64,000 bases of DNA from Dermanyssus gallinae (Eukaryota > Arthropoda > Arachnida > Mesostigmata > Dermanyssidae): the NCBI GenBank assembly GCA_003439945.1, contig QVRM01006029.1:1-64000 (forward strand), read 5' to 3'. The notes under the pieces are model-generated. The model was not told where the DNA came from, ran no database searches, and saw nothing but the letters and a program-made list of their open reading frames with translations. Positions 9,853 through 21,338 of this stretch are shown one piece after another. Position 1 is the stretch's first letter, and every line of letters begins with the position of its first letter. The translations under genes were made by a program, and so were the position numbers.

Positions 9853-12800
9853 CAGGTTGGTACACCGATTTAACGCTTAGCGCTATTATCATTAACACCG
9901 GCTCCCTACCAATAACCAAACACGGAAAAGGATTAGGATACGTGTGGGTAGACTTAGTTAACAAGTGGAGACTACATTCGTGCTACATCAGCCCGAACTG
10001 CTCACAGGAGGAATTTGAAAGTTTTCTTACTGAACTCGGAGACTTATTACGCGACATCAGTGACGGATTGGGAACCCTACTTACGGGCGACTTTAATGCA
10101 GCAAGCGTAACATGGGGATCAAAGAAAACGGATACAAGAGGAAGAACCTTACTTGATTGGGCAGCTAGTCAGGACATATACGTGCAGAACAAAGGCAAGG
10201 ACCCTACTTTTTTATAGGGCTGGCCAATACTCTCATATTGACTTAACGCTTTGTGATGACACGCTGGCTTGTAAAATAACGGGTTGGAAGTCCTCACTGA
10301 AGAAGAAAACCTCAGCGATCACTACTGCATAGAGTTCACGTTAGAGGCGCAGACTCCCAATCCACCCGTAAGCAATAGAACTCGCTACAGGATCTCCGAT
10401 GAGGAATCCTTTAAGACAGAAATCAGCAATGCAATCACCGACGCGGGACTACCCCAAACCTTAAAGGAGCTCCAAGAACTTTTGATAACAGCATGTGCTT
10501 GAGCTACGAAGCCCATACATCCAAAGCGGGCGAACGTTCAGCCAAAATACTGGTGGAACATGATTATTGCGCAAACGAGGTCTGACTGCAATAGAGCAAG
10601 GCGTAAACTAAAAAAGCCACACAAGACCCTAGAGGATGAAGCTCAAGCGTTGGTTAACTATCGAACATGTGGAGCCACATTGAAGCAAGCAATTATTGAG
10701 AGCAACACAAATAGATGGCGCAACCTTCTCAAGGAAATTGATGGCGATCCTTGGGGAAAGCCTTACAAGATAATAAAAGGAGTAACGCACGAAAGCCCAG
10801 GGCTGTGCTCACAAAGGAGCAAATCAGCCAGGCTTTAAACAAACTCTTCCCAAAACACGCTCGCTTCGACAGGGAGCTATATAACACGCCAGAGGCACCC
10901 ACGGGAGAAGAGGACGAGCTCCCAGCGATATCAGTAGCAGAGGTACTCAAGGCTGCGGCTAGACTTAAGCCGGGAAAGGCTCCAGGACCAGACGGCATCC
11001 CATCCCTGGCAGTCAAAATATTATTTAAGGAGTATCCGGATCTGGTTGCACAGGTGTTCACTATAGCGACTAGAAGGGGAACAATACCTGCAAGCTGGAA
11101 ACGAGCTGAGGTTGTCCTCATCCTAAAAGACAACGGGGGTTTCAGGCCCATATGCCTACTGAAGAACCTGGTGAAAGCAAACGAGGCAATCATTGAAGAA
11201 AGGCTCAGGGCCTTTGTGGAGGAAAACGGATTCCTTTCGGACTCCCAATATGGATTCAGAAAACACCGGTCAGTGCTCACTGCTGTCCGTCGAGTTACGG
11301 CCAAGGCTGACCTCTTACATAGTTCAACCATATGCACCAGAAAACTGTTCCTGGCAATCCCTCTAGACGTCAGGAACGCCTTTAGCAGCCTCTCGTGGAG
11401 AACAATACTGGACACGCTAGTAAGAAAAAAGGTCCCACATTATCTCGTCCAGCTCATCGCAGGATATTTGGAGGACCGAAGTGTTTGCAACCGTGAAGTG
11501 GAAATATCAATGACAGTAGGAGTTTCGTAGGGCTCGATCCTGGGTCCTTTGCTGTGGAACCTAGCGTACTCCGCCATGATAACCTTCTACAAGGGGTAGA
11601 GATGATCGCATACGCGGATGATCTGGCCACCACAGTTCAAGCAAAGACTGCAGAAGAATTGGAACTTAACGCTAATAAAACACTAACATATTGTTAATTT
11701 TGCAATAATTTTGCATTTTAAGATGGTAAATAATTAATAAAACACTAATAAAACACTAGAGTCTACGAGGAGGTGGATGGACTAAGTCGGCTTAGCAATT
11801 GCTCCAGAGAAAAGCGAAGCCATACTGCTAACGGGACGGAAGAAGGTGGGTCCCATCAGACTAAACCTGGCAGGATAGCAAATAAAGCTGGTCAAGGAGG
11901 CCCGGTACTTGGGGATCCGCTTGGACAAGAGCCTTACGGGCCTTAGCCACCTGAAGATATTCTCGGCAAAGGCGGCCAAGGCGGCTAATGCAATCGCAAG
12001 AATTCTGCCAAACATTCACGGACCAAGAGAATGCAGGCGCAGGTTGCTAATGTCAGTGGCCGAATCTATAGCGCTATTCGGGTCCCCAGTCTGGCTCAAG
12101 GCTTCTTTGAAAACAAAGAAAGCAAGAGGGATCCTTGGAGGTACTCAGAGAGTGGCGGCCCTCAGGATTATTCAGGCGTATCGTACGGTTAGCACAAACT
12201 CTGCTTTCGTGCTGGCAGGAGCTCTTCCATGGGACCTAAAGGTGGAGGAAAGGCGAGAGCTCTGGGACAACAACTCGAGCAGCAGTAAGGAACTAGAGCG
12301 ACAGAAAGCAATGGAAGCATGGCAAGCCAAATGGGACTCCATTCATTCATCCCAAAGATAAAAAAAAATGGATTGAACGGCCTGGTGGAGAACTAAGCCA
12401 TTACCTCACGCAGATCCTTACGGGACATGGGGACTTCCAGACATACCTCATTCGAATTGGAAAAGCTCCCTCAGCGAGCTGTGTTTACTGCCGAGAGGGA
12501 ACGGAGGATGATCCGACCCACACTCTCCTAAAGTGCCAGGTTCTGGAACAGGCTAGAGCCACAGCAGTCGCAAAACTCAGAAACAAATGGATTAATGAGG
12601 GAGACGGAAGAGGAGCAAACATTCCCGATCCCCCCAGAAAAACTCTTAAGGAGTTCGTAGACTATATATGCGGCACGACTTCAGAATGGAAGCTAGGAGT
12701 AGCTATGGCTACAGCGGTGCTGAAGGAGAAAGGAGCTTTGGGAAGGCTCAGGAAAGCAAGATTTCCGCCGACTGTACTAGAAGATCACGCAAGTCCGAAT

Positions 12801-12857
12801 GACGCGGCTTCGCAGGTGTTAGTACAGGACACGTCGAACGTTGGGGAAACCCATGAG
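9853..12857 (+). pseudogene. Family B ORF2: R1-type endonuclease, RT and CCHC C-terminus
   Basis: The endonuclease starts in its middle: LLTGDFNAASVTWGS and DTRGRTLLDWA (9853-10217), then LSDHYCIEF (10284-). This GDFNA...WGS...TD.RG form is typical of R1-like LINEs. The RT has GKAPGPDGIP, SQYGFRKHRS, LDVRNAFSSL (motif A), GSILGPLLW after an in-frame TAG at 11528, and MIAYADDLA near 11602. The thumb region includes YLGIRLDKSL. The C-terminus (about 12365-12857) has CVYCREGTEDD...H....C. Frameshifts occur at about 10220, 10500, 10790 and 12360. It is inactive. Confidence 0.85.
11673..11758 (+). repeat. Small insertion in family B RT bounded by TAATAAAACACTA repeats
   Basis: TAATAAAACACTA occurs at 11673, 11735 and 11746. 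Between the first two lies an AT-rich segment that breaks the RT frame; removing it rejoins NANKTL to RVYEEVDGW. It could be a slippage event or a tiny insertion with a 13-bp duplication. The source is unknown. Confidence 0.6.
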
Positions 12858-13075
12858 TGACCCCGGCCAAATGATCCAAGTGGCACTCGCCACTTCTCCT
12901 GATGGCCCATAGTACTGTTCTATGGAGATCTGGGCCATCAGAGAGTGAAGCTTAAGGCGGGAGGCGCGTTTAGTGGGTATGGGTCTCAGCGGGCTAACAT
13001 CCACCCGCTGGGATCGAGTCCCACACTGCTCGAAATAGGAATTGGGACCTTCTCCTTTTCTACTCGCAGCAATAG
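12858..13075 (+). other. Family B 3' UTR with T-arm-like hairpin
   Basis: This stretch follows the ORF2 stop at 12855-12857. It contains TGGG-ATCGAGT-CCCA near 13010, a stem with a 7-nt loop like a tRNA T-arm and B-box. The 3' UTRs of R1-like family F (29.7 and 56.1 kb) hold a related hairpin in the same orientation followed by the same CACT/GACT text. It could be mistaken for a SINE head, but its position after ORF2 and the family F match favour a LINE 3' signal. Confidence 0.55.
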
Positions 13076-13530
13076 TATGTAAAAGTATTTAACCCGCCTC
13101 CATTAAAAAAAGGTGTCATTGCTGTTGTACTTTGAGTGCGCGTTAGCTCAAATCTTACTTGACAGTGCTTACGGTGGGCTGAAGATGTGGACCTAAATTC
13201 ACAAACATTTGTCCCCGGCTGGCACGCTGACGATAACACAATGTCGACAGCACTTGAGCCGTTCCAGCTTAGGTATGTAGCCATCGGAGAGTCCCACACT
13301 ACCTACGCGCTTCTACACACCCGGACAGTGATAACTGCGCTGGGTGTGCATAAAGCATTTTTCCCCAACCTCACAATAAAAAAAAGCTTAGGTATGTAGC
13401 GACATTACAGTCGTTCTCTATTTGAAGTCTTAAAATTTCTATGCCTGCCGTGAATGCCTCGTGGCGTTTATTTTGTTTCGACAAATCACAGTTTGCGTCA
13501 CCTGCGACTATGATGTGTTTATTCGTGTTT
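13076..13530 (-). pseudogene. Family A endonuclease fragment
   Basis: Minus-strand reading gives IIVAGDANCDLSKQNK (around 13.5 kb) and then, after a 103-bp insert is removed, ATYLSWNGSSAVDIVLSS. These match A2 (GGDFNCDLTKESS, TYISWNGYSAVDIILSS). It covers the DFN and SAVDI motifs of an APE-like endonuclease. Both ends are truncated. Confidence 0.8.
13282..13384 (+). mobile_element. 103-bp retroposed insert with 16-bp target-site duplication
   Basis: AGCTTAGGTATGTAGC flanks the segment at 13266-13281 and 13385-13400. The insert ends in AATAAAAAA, so it was reverse-transcribed into the family A fragment. Its start, GAGAGTCCCACACTACC, resembles the distal half of the hairpin and following text in R1-like 3' UTRs (families B and F). 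It is probably a 5'-truncated 3' end of another R1-like LINE. An internal ACACCC...GGGTGT stem is present. Confidence 0.75.
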
Positions 13531-15599
13531 ACACATAAACGCTGTCTTTTATAGGCTGCATCTTTCCCTTTCCGTCGTAACCGAGCTTCTTTCTTTGCTT
13601 CTAAATGTTAAATCTTTATTGGTCAGCTTATACAGCCCCATCAATGACCAAAGCCCTTGTATGTGCTTATGCAAAACTTTATTTTGCGACATTCCTGGTC
13701 GAATCGTGGCTTATGTCGGCAAGCTTTCCCTGATCTCCTTTGTCGGCCACTTGCTGAATTGATCATCGAAGCGATCTCTCACTAGTGCTGATGTTGGCCG
13801 TGGGCTGCTGCAGTTGAACAGCTTGCTTCAGCTTACGAGAACCTTATGCATTATACCTGCCTTGCATAGTATATACTTAAGGCTGGCTCGGTAATTGGTA
13901 AGCTTAGTGTTAGTGCGAGTCCAACTTTTTACTTAGCGCTTCAGTTTCGGCTTCAAACCCTACCCACGTTGCCCATCGTTTTTATCGTAGATTGCAATTC
14001 AGATATCTAGCAATTATTTTTATTTTAAATATATCTACACCTGATCGTACAGTTTCTGAAATATCATAGTGATAGCAGTCACTGAGTTATATAATTATCT
14101 GTCGAGCCAGGTGGCGTATTTTGATCGGTGCACATTTGTATTTATAGGGTGCGTCTTACGAAGCAATACGAAAGCAGTTTCGTGGACGTTAGGTTTTGGC
14201 TGAGGGTACGTCCAAAAAGTTTAAGTATATAATCAGGGGGTATATAATCATATGCCAGCTATCACAGTGTGTATACGTTGGCTAATTCAGCCGTTTCGTA
14301 GATAGTTCTCTACCGCGCGATTTTATAGGCAAATCATGGAACGTTTCACGTTACTGAAAACTAATATTAGCCGCAAACGATTTGTCATTCATCATTAGGT
14401 CAAATTTAGTGCATGCATTTTCCTCAGAGGCCCTACTAATCGGTTCAAGAAACTCAAGATTCCATTGAATGCATGTGTAATAGTCTATTTGTTCTGTTTG
14501 TAGCGTTCCATACACGATAAGTCGCAGGCCAATTGGTTAAAACTATTAGGTTTTCACTATAACCTGTTCCGAAAGTGCCGAACGTATGGCTACTTGACGG
14601 CCATACGAAAGGATGAAGAATAGCATTAAATTTCCCTGTTTTGACCTGCATGTCAGAACAGGGAATGTTTTTGATTTTTTAAATTTCCCAATTTCTACCA
14701 AAAAAAGAAATTGGTATTATATATTTGCTTAAATATTGCTAGTAGTGTCGTCATCTGTGCCTAGCATACACAAGACATGTTGTTGAATATCTTCTGTTGC
14801 ATTTGACAATGCTGTTCTTCTTGTAGCGAACAGTGCCTTACGAACATTGGTCGCTCTAGCAAAACACAACCTGAAGCTTTGTCATTTTGCCTATGATTAC
14901 GCGCTTTTTGCAATCGTCATTCTCCATTAGTGGCCACGTAGCATCTCCTTTATCTTATTTGTTTTTGGTTTGTGTCTATGTTCATCTATCTTTGGTCAAC
15001 GTTAAATCGACGTGCCGCTGTCGTTGCATGTCACGTTGAAAATGATGTGACACTTAAGACATGTTTTTGTAACGCGGATTGTTGTGATTGGACATATGGG
15101 AGGTTACGGGAAGAAAGCGTGAGTCAGCTGGCTTTGGCGCGCAAATCGTGCATTTAGAAATAGTATTTGATGGTTTGGTTATCTTCCCTTTATTACTTGG
15201 CGTTCGCTGGAGCAGTTGCACTGTGTTGATTTGATTGCTACGTTCGCTTAAACAACTAAAGCAGTACTGTTCTTACAGGTAGTCTTAAGTGCAACAGCAA
15301 AGGATCTCACACATGTCTATCGCAAATAGGACAAAATAGAGTAAAGCCACGGGATGAACTAGCAACACGTATTACTGGTCGCGCGGAGACGAAACTTGGT
15401 CTTCATACTAGGCCAATGCGTTGACAAAATCTTTGCATATGGCTACGTCTATTGATATGATATGACGTTTATTTATTCTTATTTGTAGTTAATAAGAATC
15501 TGTGTTACAACTTCATATAGCGACATGGTTAGTGCAAAGCATCTGCTCAAATTACAGTAAGACTTTCAAACATCATCACCATCGTAGCATCTCGTGTTA
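13531..15599. other. No gene; one short family A-like match
   Basis: No coherent coding sequence. Positions 13887-13910 (CTCGGTAATTGGTAAGCTTA...) match 161-184 at 23 of 24 bases; on the minus strand both encode TNYR of a family A-like RT, so a tiny relic is present. The rest is unique-looking AT-rich DNA. Confidence 0.55.
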
Positions 15600-16010
15600 T
15601 TGCAATTATTTATTTATGGACTGTATATGATTACATAGTTCTGGTTTAATCAGGCGCAAGTAATGTGAGATTCTAGCAGTGTTTTTGAACTGACTAAGCG
15701 ATATAAGTGTTCTAATGTCACTAGGCAACTTGTTCCACAAGGTGGCACCTAAATTACAGAGTGCAGACCTTGATTGTGTACTTGTGGTCGAAAAGACAAT
15801 AACCGTATTGACATCTGAATAAGAGTACACGTTCTTGGTACGTCTGTAACATGACAATTATGTGTGCTCCTATCGGAATAGTCAGCATGCGTCAACAAAA
15901 TTTCAGCGAAAACAGTTTTGTCTTTAGCTACACACTCTCCTTTGTGTGTATTTGTTGTATTTGTTTCTCCCGGAGAACCTGTAGTTGCTAGGCGCGAACC
16001 ACTGGTCGTC
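15600..16010 (-). pseudogene. C-terminal relic of a CR1-like LINE
   Basis: Minus-strand reading gives SALCNLGATLWNKLPSDIR then TLISLSQFKNTARISHYLRL and a stop at 15606, followed by an AT-rich tail. The pattern LWN.LP..IR...SL..FK is the usual end of CR1/Jockey-type ORF2 proteins. A less certain upstream portion (AEILLTHADYSD) lies in a shifted frame. No RT motifs are left. The same pattern ends family G ORF2 (VIWSNIPQSIRRITSLNCF), so this is a relative. Confidence 0.65.
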
Positions 16011-19000
16011 ATCCTTACGCACGCACTTTGCCTTTGTAGGGCGCCGATACAGGCACGCGTCCTCGCGGGACAAGTTTCCGTAGTTGAGCTTGGTCACATC
16101 TCTGAATGCTTGTAGCTTTTCGATCACACACGGCAGAAGGGATAACGGAAAGTGACCGTGGCGGCGTAACCGAATTAAAAACCACATCTTTTCTCCATGG
16201 TAACTGCCGACCGAAAGTCGCTACTCTTAGAAAGTTAAACGAAACAGTTAAAGCAACTTTGTTACAACCAGAGCCTTGACCATAGCACTGGTAACAGTGC
16301 TACGTTCCTTCCTAGAGAAACATCTCTGCTGTAACAAGACCTCAACTCAGACTGCAGTTCACATCGACAATCATATCCGGCGATCGACACAAAATCGCCG
16401 ACCGCGATGTGTTAAAGTTCAGCACCACGTAACCAGGACACGGCCTGTAGTTTATCTCGAGATATCTCGTAGTAAAAAAGTTCCATCTCTGACCGCTGAA
16501 AATGATCTGTGATCTCTAATCTAGAAATCACATATAAACATCAGTTGTAAAACGTAGGAGGCCCGATGTGTGGTCGGGTTGTGTATTGCTACTTCTAGCT
16601 GTTTACTGCACGGTGAACAGACGTGCTCATTCTGGATCCGACCTTTTGCTAGTTTGCTTGCGTGTACAACCGCGTTACGACCGTGATCTGGTTCACGTTG
16701 CTTTTTAATTCTGTCAAGTTAAAAGGCAGTTTATGCTGCTCAATTCGGGTTCTGTGGCTGGTTTTCGTGCTTGCTTGTACTGTGTTTACACTCCACAGTC
16801 TTCGTATTAGGATCTATCTAGCCTGCCACTCCAATCCGGTATTATTAACCTTTCTTACGACTCTTTCTACATATATTAGAAAATGTACCAATAAAAAAGA
16901 GCAATTCTGTGTTGCTCCTTTAGCAACAACATACACGCTCGACTAGGTCTTCTTTCGTTTGATATTTCAGGCTTTCTTTTACCATAAACCTATACAATGT
17001 ATCTCTATATATATGGCAGCCGTTGCTACCGATGCCATCTTTTGAGAGCAATGGTACCCTACCCTTACGTCAACTTCCTGGCAAGCAACATGGGGCAAAG
17101 GTGGTATTTAAAACTTTAGACAAATAATGTATGTAGTCCCCTCCCACCGCATGCGTTATCTCCAACACTATCCGATATGATCCACAGCCGTACTATTTTC
17201 ATTTTTTTATAATTTTGTATTATTTTGTCTGTTCCTATTATTATGCCCGTATTCCTTCTCGACTTGCCTTGACAAACTCCATTACCGAACAATTGCGCCT
17301 TACCGCTGCAAATATTTTTTGATGTACATTTTTTGTGATCGAAGATCGAATCCAGAGTCGTCTTACCCATTGTCCCTTTCTCCGTTTGAGCCCTCAATAT
17401 ACCATTAAGTTTCTGTTCATTCTGTCGGTTAATTCCTTCTTGTACCAAATGCAGGGCCTTTCTTTTTGCCTGATTATATTTTAGTCATTATTTTTTTTCT
17501 CACTTTCCTCGGTTTACCACTCCCTCTTGTAACCATATCTCCTACCTGTTCCCATATTTTTCCATTAACCATAATATATTCAAATGTGACTCCCTATTCC
17601 TCTGATTATACGTATATTTTCCAAGCACTATATAAATTACTATCTGTCTAAATTTAGAGTAATTACTTATTAAGACACCTAGTTTTCATCCCGTTACTAC
17701 TTGCGATCGCCCATTGCACAATGCTCTATATTGCTATTTTGATACATTTCTCGGCACCTTGTATACCCCTACAATTCGAATTACCTCGTTTAGCCCTTTA
17801 ATATCGCCAACCAAGTCTCTCATTTTAATTCTCGTCGGTTCCCTACATATAAGAAAATGTACTCACTCCCCAAACATCTTTGAGCTGAGCCAGAGCCCGC
17901 GTCGATTTAACAAAATGTTCGTTGAAAAACTAACGACAATGCGTCAGGCTAACAACATGGTTTCTATGTTCATCCTACGGAAGCGCATCATCAGCGACCT
18001 ATACCTCTCTCTAGGCATCTCGGGGATCTCTAGGCATATTCATGTGTACTAGGGGCCGCCAACACCCTGCACTACATGCAGATTATAACTACATTACATG
18101 CATGCATATATGCTAATGTATAGCTTTCCTTCTATTTTGAATAAAGTGTTTCAATCTATATTCTCTCCTATCCCCGTATTTTTATTTTACGAATTGTATA
18201 TATTAAGTCTCGATAGAACTTCTGCCTCACGTATATATGTATCTGTTGTTATTGTACCTGTTCCTTTCTTTTCTATCTTCTATAACATTTCTCACATGTA
18301 CCCCGCGTCCTGCCTCCTCTTATTATAAGCAATGCTGTCTATCCAAAAAGTTCTCGCTTCCTCTTACCTCCTCTCCCTATAGGGGAAACGCTACTGGTCG
18401 TAACGGCCAGCGTGGATCAATCAGATAGTTCAGATGGCGGCTTGCTCAATTAGCCTACATTTAATTTTCTTACATTTAATCGTTAACACTGCATCAAACA
18501 CGCTGTCGGATGTCACAGTTGTAAAGCACAAGCATCTCACCCTGTAAATGGAGAGAGGATCTCTGTAAGTGTATTCTACAGCGATCATGAATGAGTTAGT
18601 GTTTAACAAGGGTCACCAATAACGAAATCGTCTCTACAGAATCATGCTTTATACAGGTGTGCATATTGTACAAAATATTTTACAAAAAAAAAAATATATA
18701 TATATATATTACCTTAAAAGTCCACTGATACGTGCCTTACTCGTTCATGTAAAAATATTACTTTATAGATCATATTAGTCGCTTAAGATTAAACTTTGCA
18801 ACTAAAATCACGTTTTACGTCAAATTTGTATAGTGAATTATGTGTCTGTAAGGACAGTTCTTAGTCAAAAAAATCACACGTAGTTAGAGCGGTTAAATAA
18901 ATATCACAAATTCAAAAATGCAAGCTTAGATAAAAAAACATGTACACGTCGAGGAATCTCCGTCACTGCGGCCACTAAACAACAAAGGGCTATTCGGTTC

Positions 19001-19030
19001 AAGCCAAATACAAACTAGCACTAAGCAGGA
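16011..19030. other. No recognisable gene
   Basis: About 3 kb of AT-rich DNA. A minus-strand stretch at about 17.1-17.6 kb (NEQKLNGILRAQ..., TTLDSIF) faintly resembles endonuclease linkers of some LINEs, but not enough to name. A short (TA)n tract lies at 18691-18709. Confidence 0.5.
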
Positions 19031-19034
19031 AAAA

Positions 19035-19400
19035 TGAAAACATGACCAGCCGGAACTGGGACCATATTCGGTCGGCCACTGGCGTGGTACGTGACGGTCT
19101 CCGACACGTACGCCCTCGGCAATCGTGCACTAGCCAGCGCTGGCGTCGGCCACATCATTCACCAACGGGAGATGCGTGTATACGCGCATCTCTTCTTGAG
19201 GACCACGTTGTTATGGCGTTCGGTTTCGAGTCGTCTGGCGTTCGGGGCAAGGATGCACTCGAACTGACAAACGAGCTTGGGAAGAAGTGTTTCGAGGTCA
19301 CAGCGGAACCATAATCGACCGCGTTCCTCCGACCGAAAGTGTCGTTGGAAATACAGAGAGGCAAAGTCAATGATGATGTTAAGTGGTCACCGACACTCGA
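19035..19400 (+). pseudogene. Relic of a restriction-like-endonuclease LINE (family H-like C-terminus)
   Basis: Reading across two or three frames gives WYVTVSDTYALGN, then MAFGFESSGVRGKDA, ALELTNELGKKCFEVTAEP, a stop, and LRPKVSLEIQRG. The same order is found at the end of family H ORF2: LLVWDATVSCTLANS, PIAVETLGPMGEA, FLKELGKRVTAVTK, LVQRISIEVQRG. This identifies an old copy of an H-type element. Only the nuclease end survives. Confidence 0.7.
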
Positions 19401-19687
19401 GCAATTATAATATGAGCATTATTAGAGATATTAATACATGAGCAATTGTGATACATGTACATAATGATGCCAATATATTTTGTGTCCTTAAAAATACAAT
19501 TGTTTTGTATGAACGTTTCAAATTATGATACAAATATTAAAACTGGTTAAAGCTAACCTCCGGTGCGTCCGCACCTTGTCTGCGCCAAGTCGCATCTGAT
19601 ACGCTATTCAACGACGGTACCGCACATGAGCGCGACGAACGCATGAAGATGTGGACGATCACATCGACATCAATGGGAGACCAAGCA

Positions 19688-19729
19688 GGGGGGGAGGGGG
19701 GGGGGGGTGAAAGCGAGGCTTCGCCTCGC
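19688..19729 (+). repeat. G-tract and adjacent short hairpin
   Basis: Runs of 7 and 12 G, separated by one A (19688-19707), are followed six bases later by a perfect 7-bp hairpin GCGAGGC-TTC-GCCTCGC (19713-19729). It may form a G-quadruplex, but nothing shows a function. Confidence 0.6.
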
Positions 19730-19734
19730 CAGAT

Positions 19735-20473
19735 TTGCCAGACAACCCGGCGAAGCAGCTTGAACTGCTGGACCGTCTGGCCTCACTCGTCAGTCACGCA
19801 GACAGGATTTTTTGGCTTCTAACGGACAAGTATCTGAACACGCGGCTGGACCTAAGTCCGTTGCACTGACACTCAAAGTGGTAGTACATTGGTGCTACAT
19901 ACAACACCTGTGAAGATTGACCGAGAGAACAGACGAGGCGAAAATGTGACCCGCGGATGAGCCAGCAACCTTTTAGATTTTATATAAAGCTTACGAACGA
20001 CCTCATGGAGGCTTAAAAGCAAAAGAAGGAGCTCCTAAGCTCCTTGCACAGCAGGAGTGCAAGAAACGGCTGACTTTCTCAGCGCGCTGCACAAAATGAT
20101 CGGAAGTAGTAACCCTTCTACGAGCGGAAACTCTGTGGCACTTCACATCTCGGGGGAGTGGGACGGTTCCCACATACAAAGGGCGGTGAAAATCTGCTGC
20201 AACAAGATCGGCTGCGAGCTAGAGCTCGCGATGCAAAAAGGGCTTAAGCCTTCTAAGGCACGGAGTGTCTTAAGAACTGGAGACCTCGCCATGAAACGCA
20301 GCACCATCAAGATGAAGGCAAAGAATTGCCAAGCATTCAGCATGCACAAAACTACGCTCGGCCTCACCTTGAAGAACGCACTGGACGGAGAAAAGAAGTC
20401 TCCAATCTGCGACCAGTACTATGGAATAACGTTTATTGATCATGCAGTAGTCGTCAAAGCCAAGGGGAAGTGA
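19735..20473 (+). pseudogene. R1-like ORF1 relic
   Basis: The 138-codon frame at 20057-20473 has VALHISGEWDGSHIQRA, CCNKIGCELEL and KMKAKNCQAF. Family B ORF1 has VALYISQELIGTSLRRA, CCRQVGCSADM and RIRAKKMEL in the same order. An upstream stretch (LELLDRLASLVSHADRIF, about 19.75 kb) looks like the coiled-coil part, in a separate frame. No zinc knuckles follow. It is an ancient fragment of ORF1 from an R1-like LINE distinct from B. Confidence 0.6.
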
Positions 20474-20489
20474 ACACGTCAAGATTGCA

Positions 20490-20572
20490 AGCTGCAAGCC
20501 ATGCCGCGGGCAGCTGACAACCGTATCATTGTCTCGTTATACGCATACTCAATATGTGTGATATAAATATGC
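20490..20572 (+). mobile_element. 3' tail of a family C-like LINE
   Basis: CATGCCGCGGGCAGCTGAC then CATACTCAATATGTGTGAT match the C2 3' end (CATGCCGCGAGCAGCTGAC and CATACTCAATATGAGTGAA). It is a strongly 5'-truncated copy placed right after the R1-like ORF1 relic, with one stem base of the hairpin mutated. Confidence 0.7.
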
Positions 20573-21080
20573 TTATGATAAAAGCAGCAAACGATATTGT
20601 GAAAATCTTACCAAGAACTCACGTACCCAAGCGAGAGGAGAATTATGTCGATGGACGGAGCGGTAGTCCTTTTAGGTCGTTCGGTCAGATTCACCTCGGC
20701 AACAGCCACATAGAAAGCTAAAACCTGCTAGGGAAAACCCCTTCGGTTGCTGCCCTGGTCCTGGCCGGTGCTCCTCCGTAGAATCCTGCCGTCTAGAAAC
20801 GGCACAAATTGTGTGAAAAATTACCACAGCCTTAAAAGAGACGGAGCGAGAAGCTATGCTTTCCGAGTGGTCACGAGAATGGACACAATTGGGTAGAGGA
20901 AAGTCCGGAGTCAGGAGTGAAGGCATTAGCATTTTGGCCTGCTTCAGCAAAAGTGTATCAGAACGTTAGATGCATATTTTGAGATTTGGTAGAACTCGGC
21001 AAAAAATGCGTTTTCCCAATGCCCCCCCCCCCCTGCCATTGGCCAAAAATGAGTACACACGGTTATAAAAGACCCTGTGT
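20573..21080. other. No recognisable gene
   Basis: A 92-codon minus-strand frame (20672-20950) has no recognisable motif. No repeat match inside the window was seen. Confidence 0.45.
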
Positions 21081-21338
21081 CTACATATAGGAATTGTAAA
21101 GTTTGGTAAAGTAATATTTTTCCAATGGAACATGGTCTCTGGGAACTCCTGTTTCGGTAAGAGTGAAATTGCTAGAATCTGTGACACTGATGGTATTGCC
21201 CGACATAGAAGCACAAAATGTGTAATTGCGAGACAACCAGTCCTCCTGTACAGAAAGTAACACATTTCCGTGTTCCAAACAAACATTCAGGCAGATGCGC
21301 ATTTCATGGCGATAATTTTGGTACCAAATATGTAGCAA
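21081..21338 (-). CDS. Unrecognised 85-aa frame, part of an inverted repeat family
   Basis: I do not recognise the protein. It ends SSNFTLTETGVPRDH, PLEKYYFTKLYNSYM. The last third is repeated in inverted orientation at 21420-21570 (SNFTLT..., FHWKK, then ELYNS in a shifted frame) and again on the minus strand near 21740-21790 (NIYFNELYNFLYQS). The repeated coding-like text suggests a duplicated exon of a gene, or part of an unknown element. No start context or splice sites are convincing. Confidence 0.25.
   Translation of the reverse strand: MLHIWYQNYRHEMRICLNVCLEHGNVLLSVQEDWLSRNYTFCASMSGNTISVTDSSNFTLTETGVPRDHVPLEKYYFTKLYNSYM

Larger units (their letters stand above)
3604..13075 (+). mobile_element. 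LINE family B (R1-like), split by LINE C1
   Basis: The plus-strand element runs 3604-4210 and resumes at 8131-13075; the gap is the antisense LINE C1. It has ORF1 with three zinc knuckles, an R1-type endonuclease, an RT with YADD, a C-terminal CCHC motif and a 3' UTR with a T-arm-like hairpin. Without C1 it is about 5.6 kb, close to full length for an R1-like LINE. It has many frameshifts, a deletion joining ORF1 to the middle of the endonuclease, and a small insertion in the RT, so it is old and inactive. Confidence 0.85.

Noticed and set aside
12960..13040. SINE or tRNA-like gene
   Set aside because: The position right after the family B ORF2 stop and the similar hairpin in family F 3' UTRs fit a LINE 3' UTR better.
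17100..17700. Endonuclease-like LINE relic on the minus strand
   Set aside because: A few word-like matches (TTLDSIF, KIWEQVGDM) only. No catalytic motif is in the proper order, so it was not called.
20672..20950. 92-codon minus-strand frame as a host exon
   Set aside because: No motif, no splice context and no repeat match.
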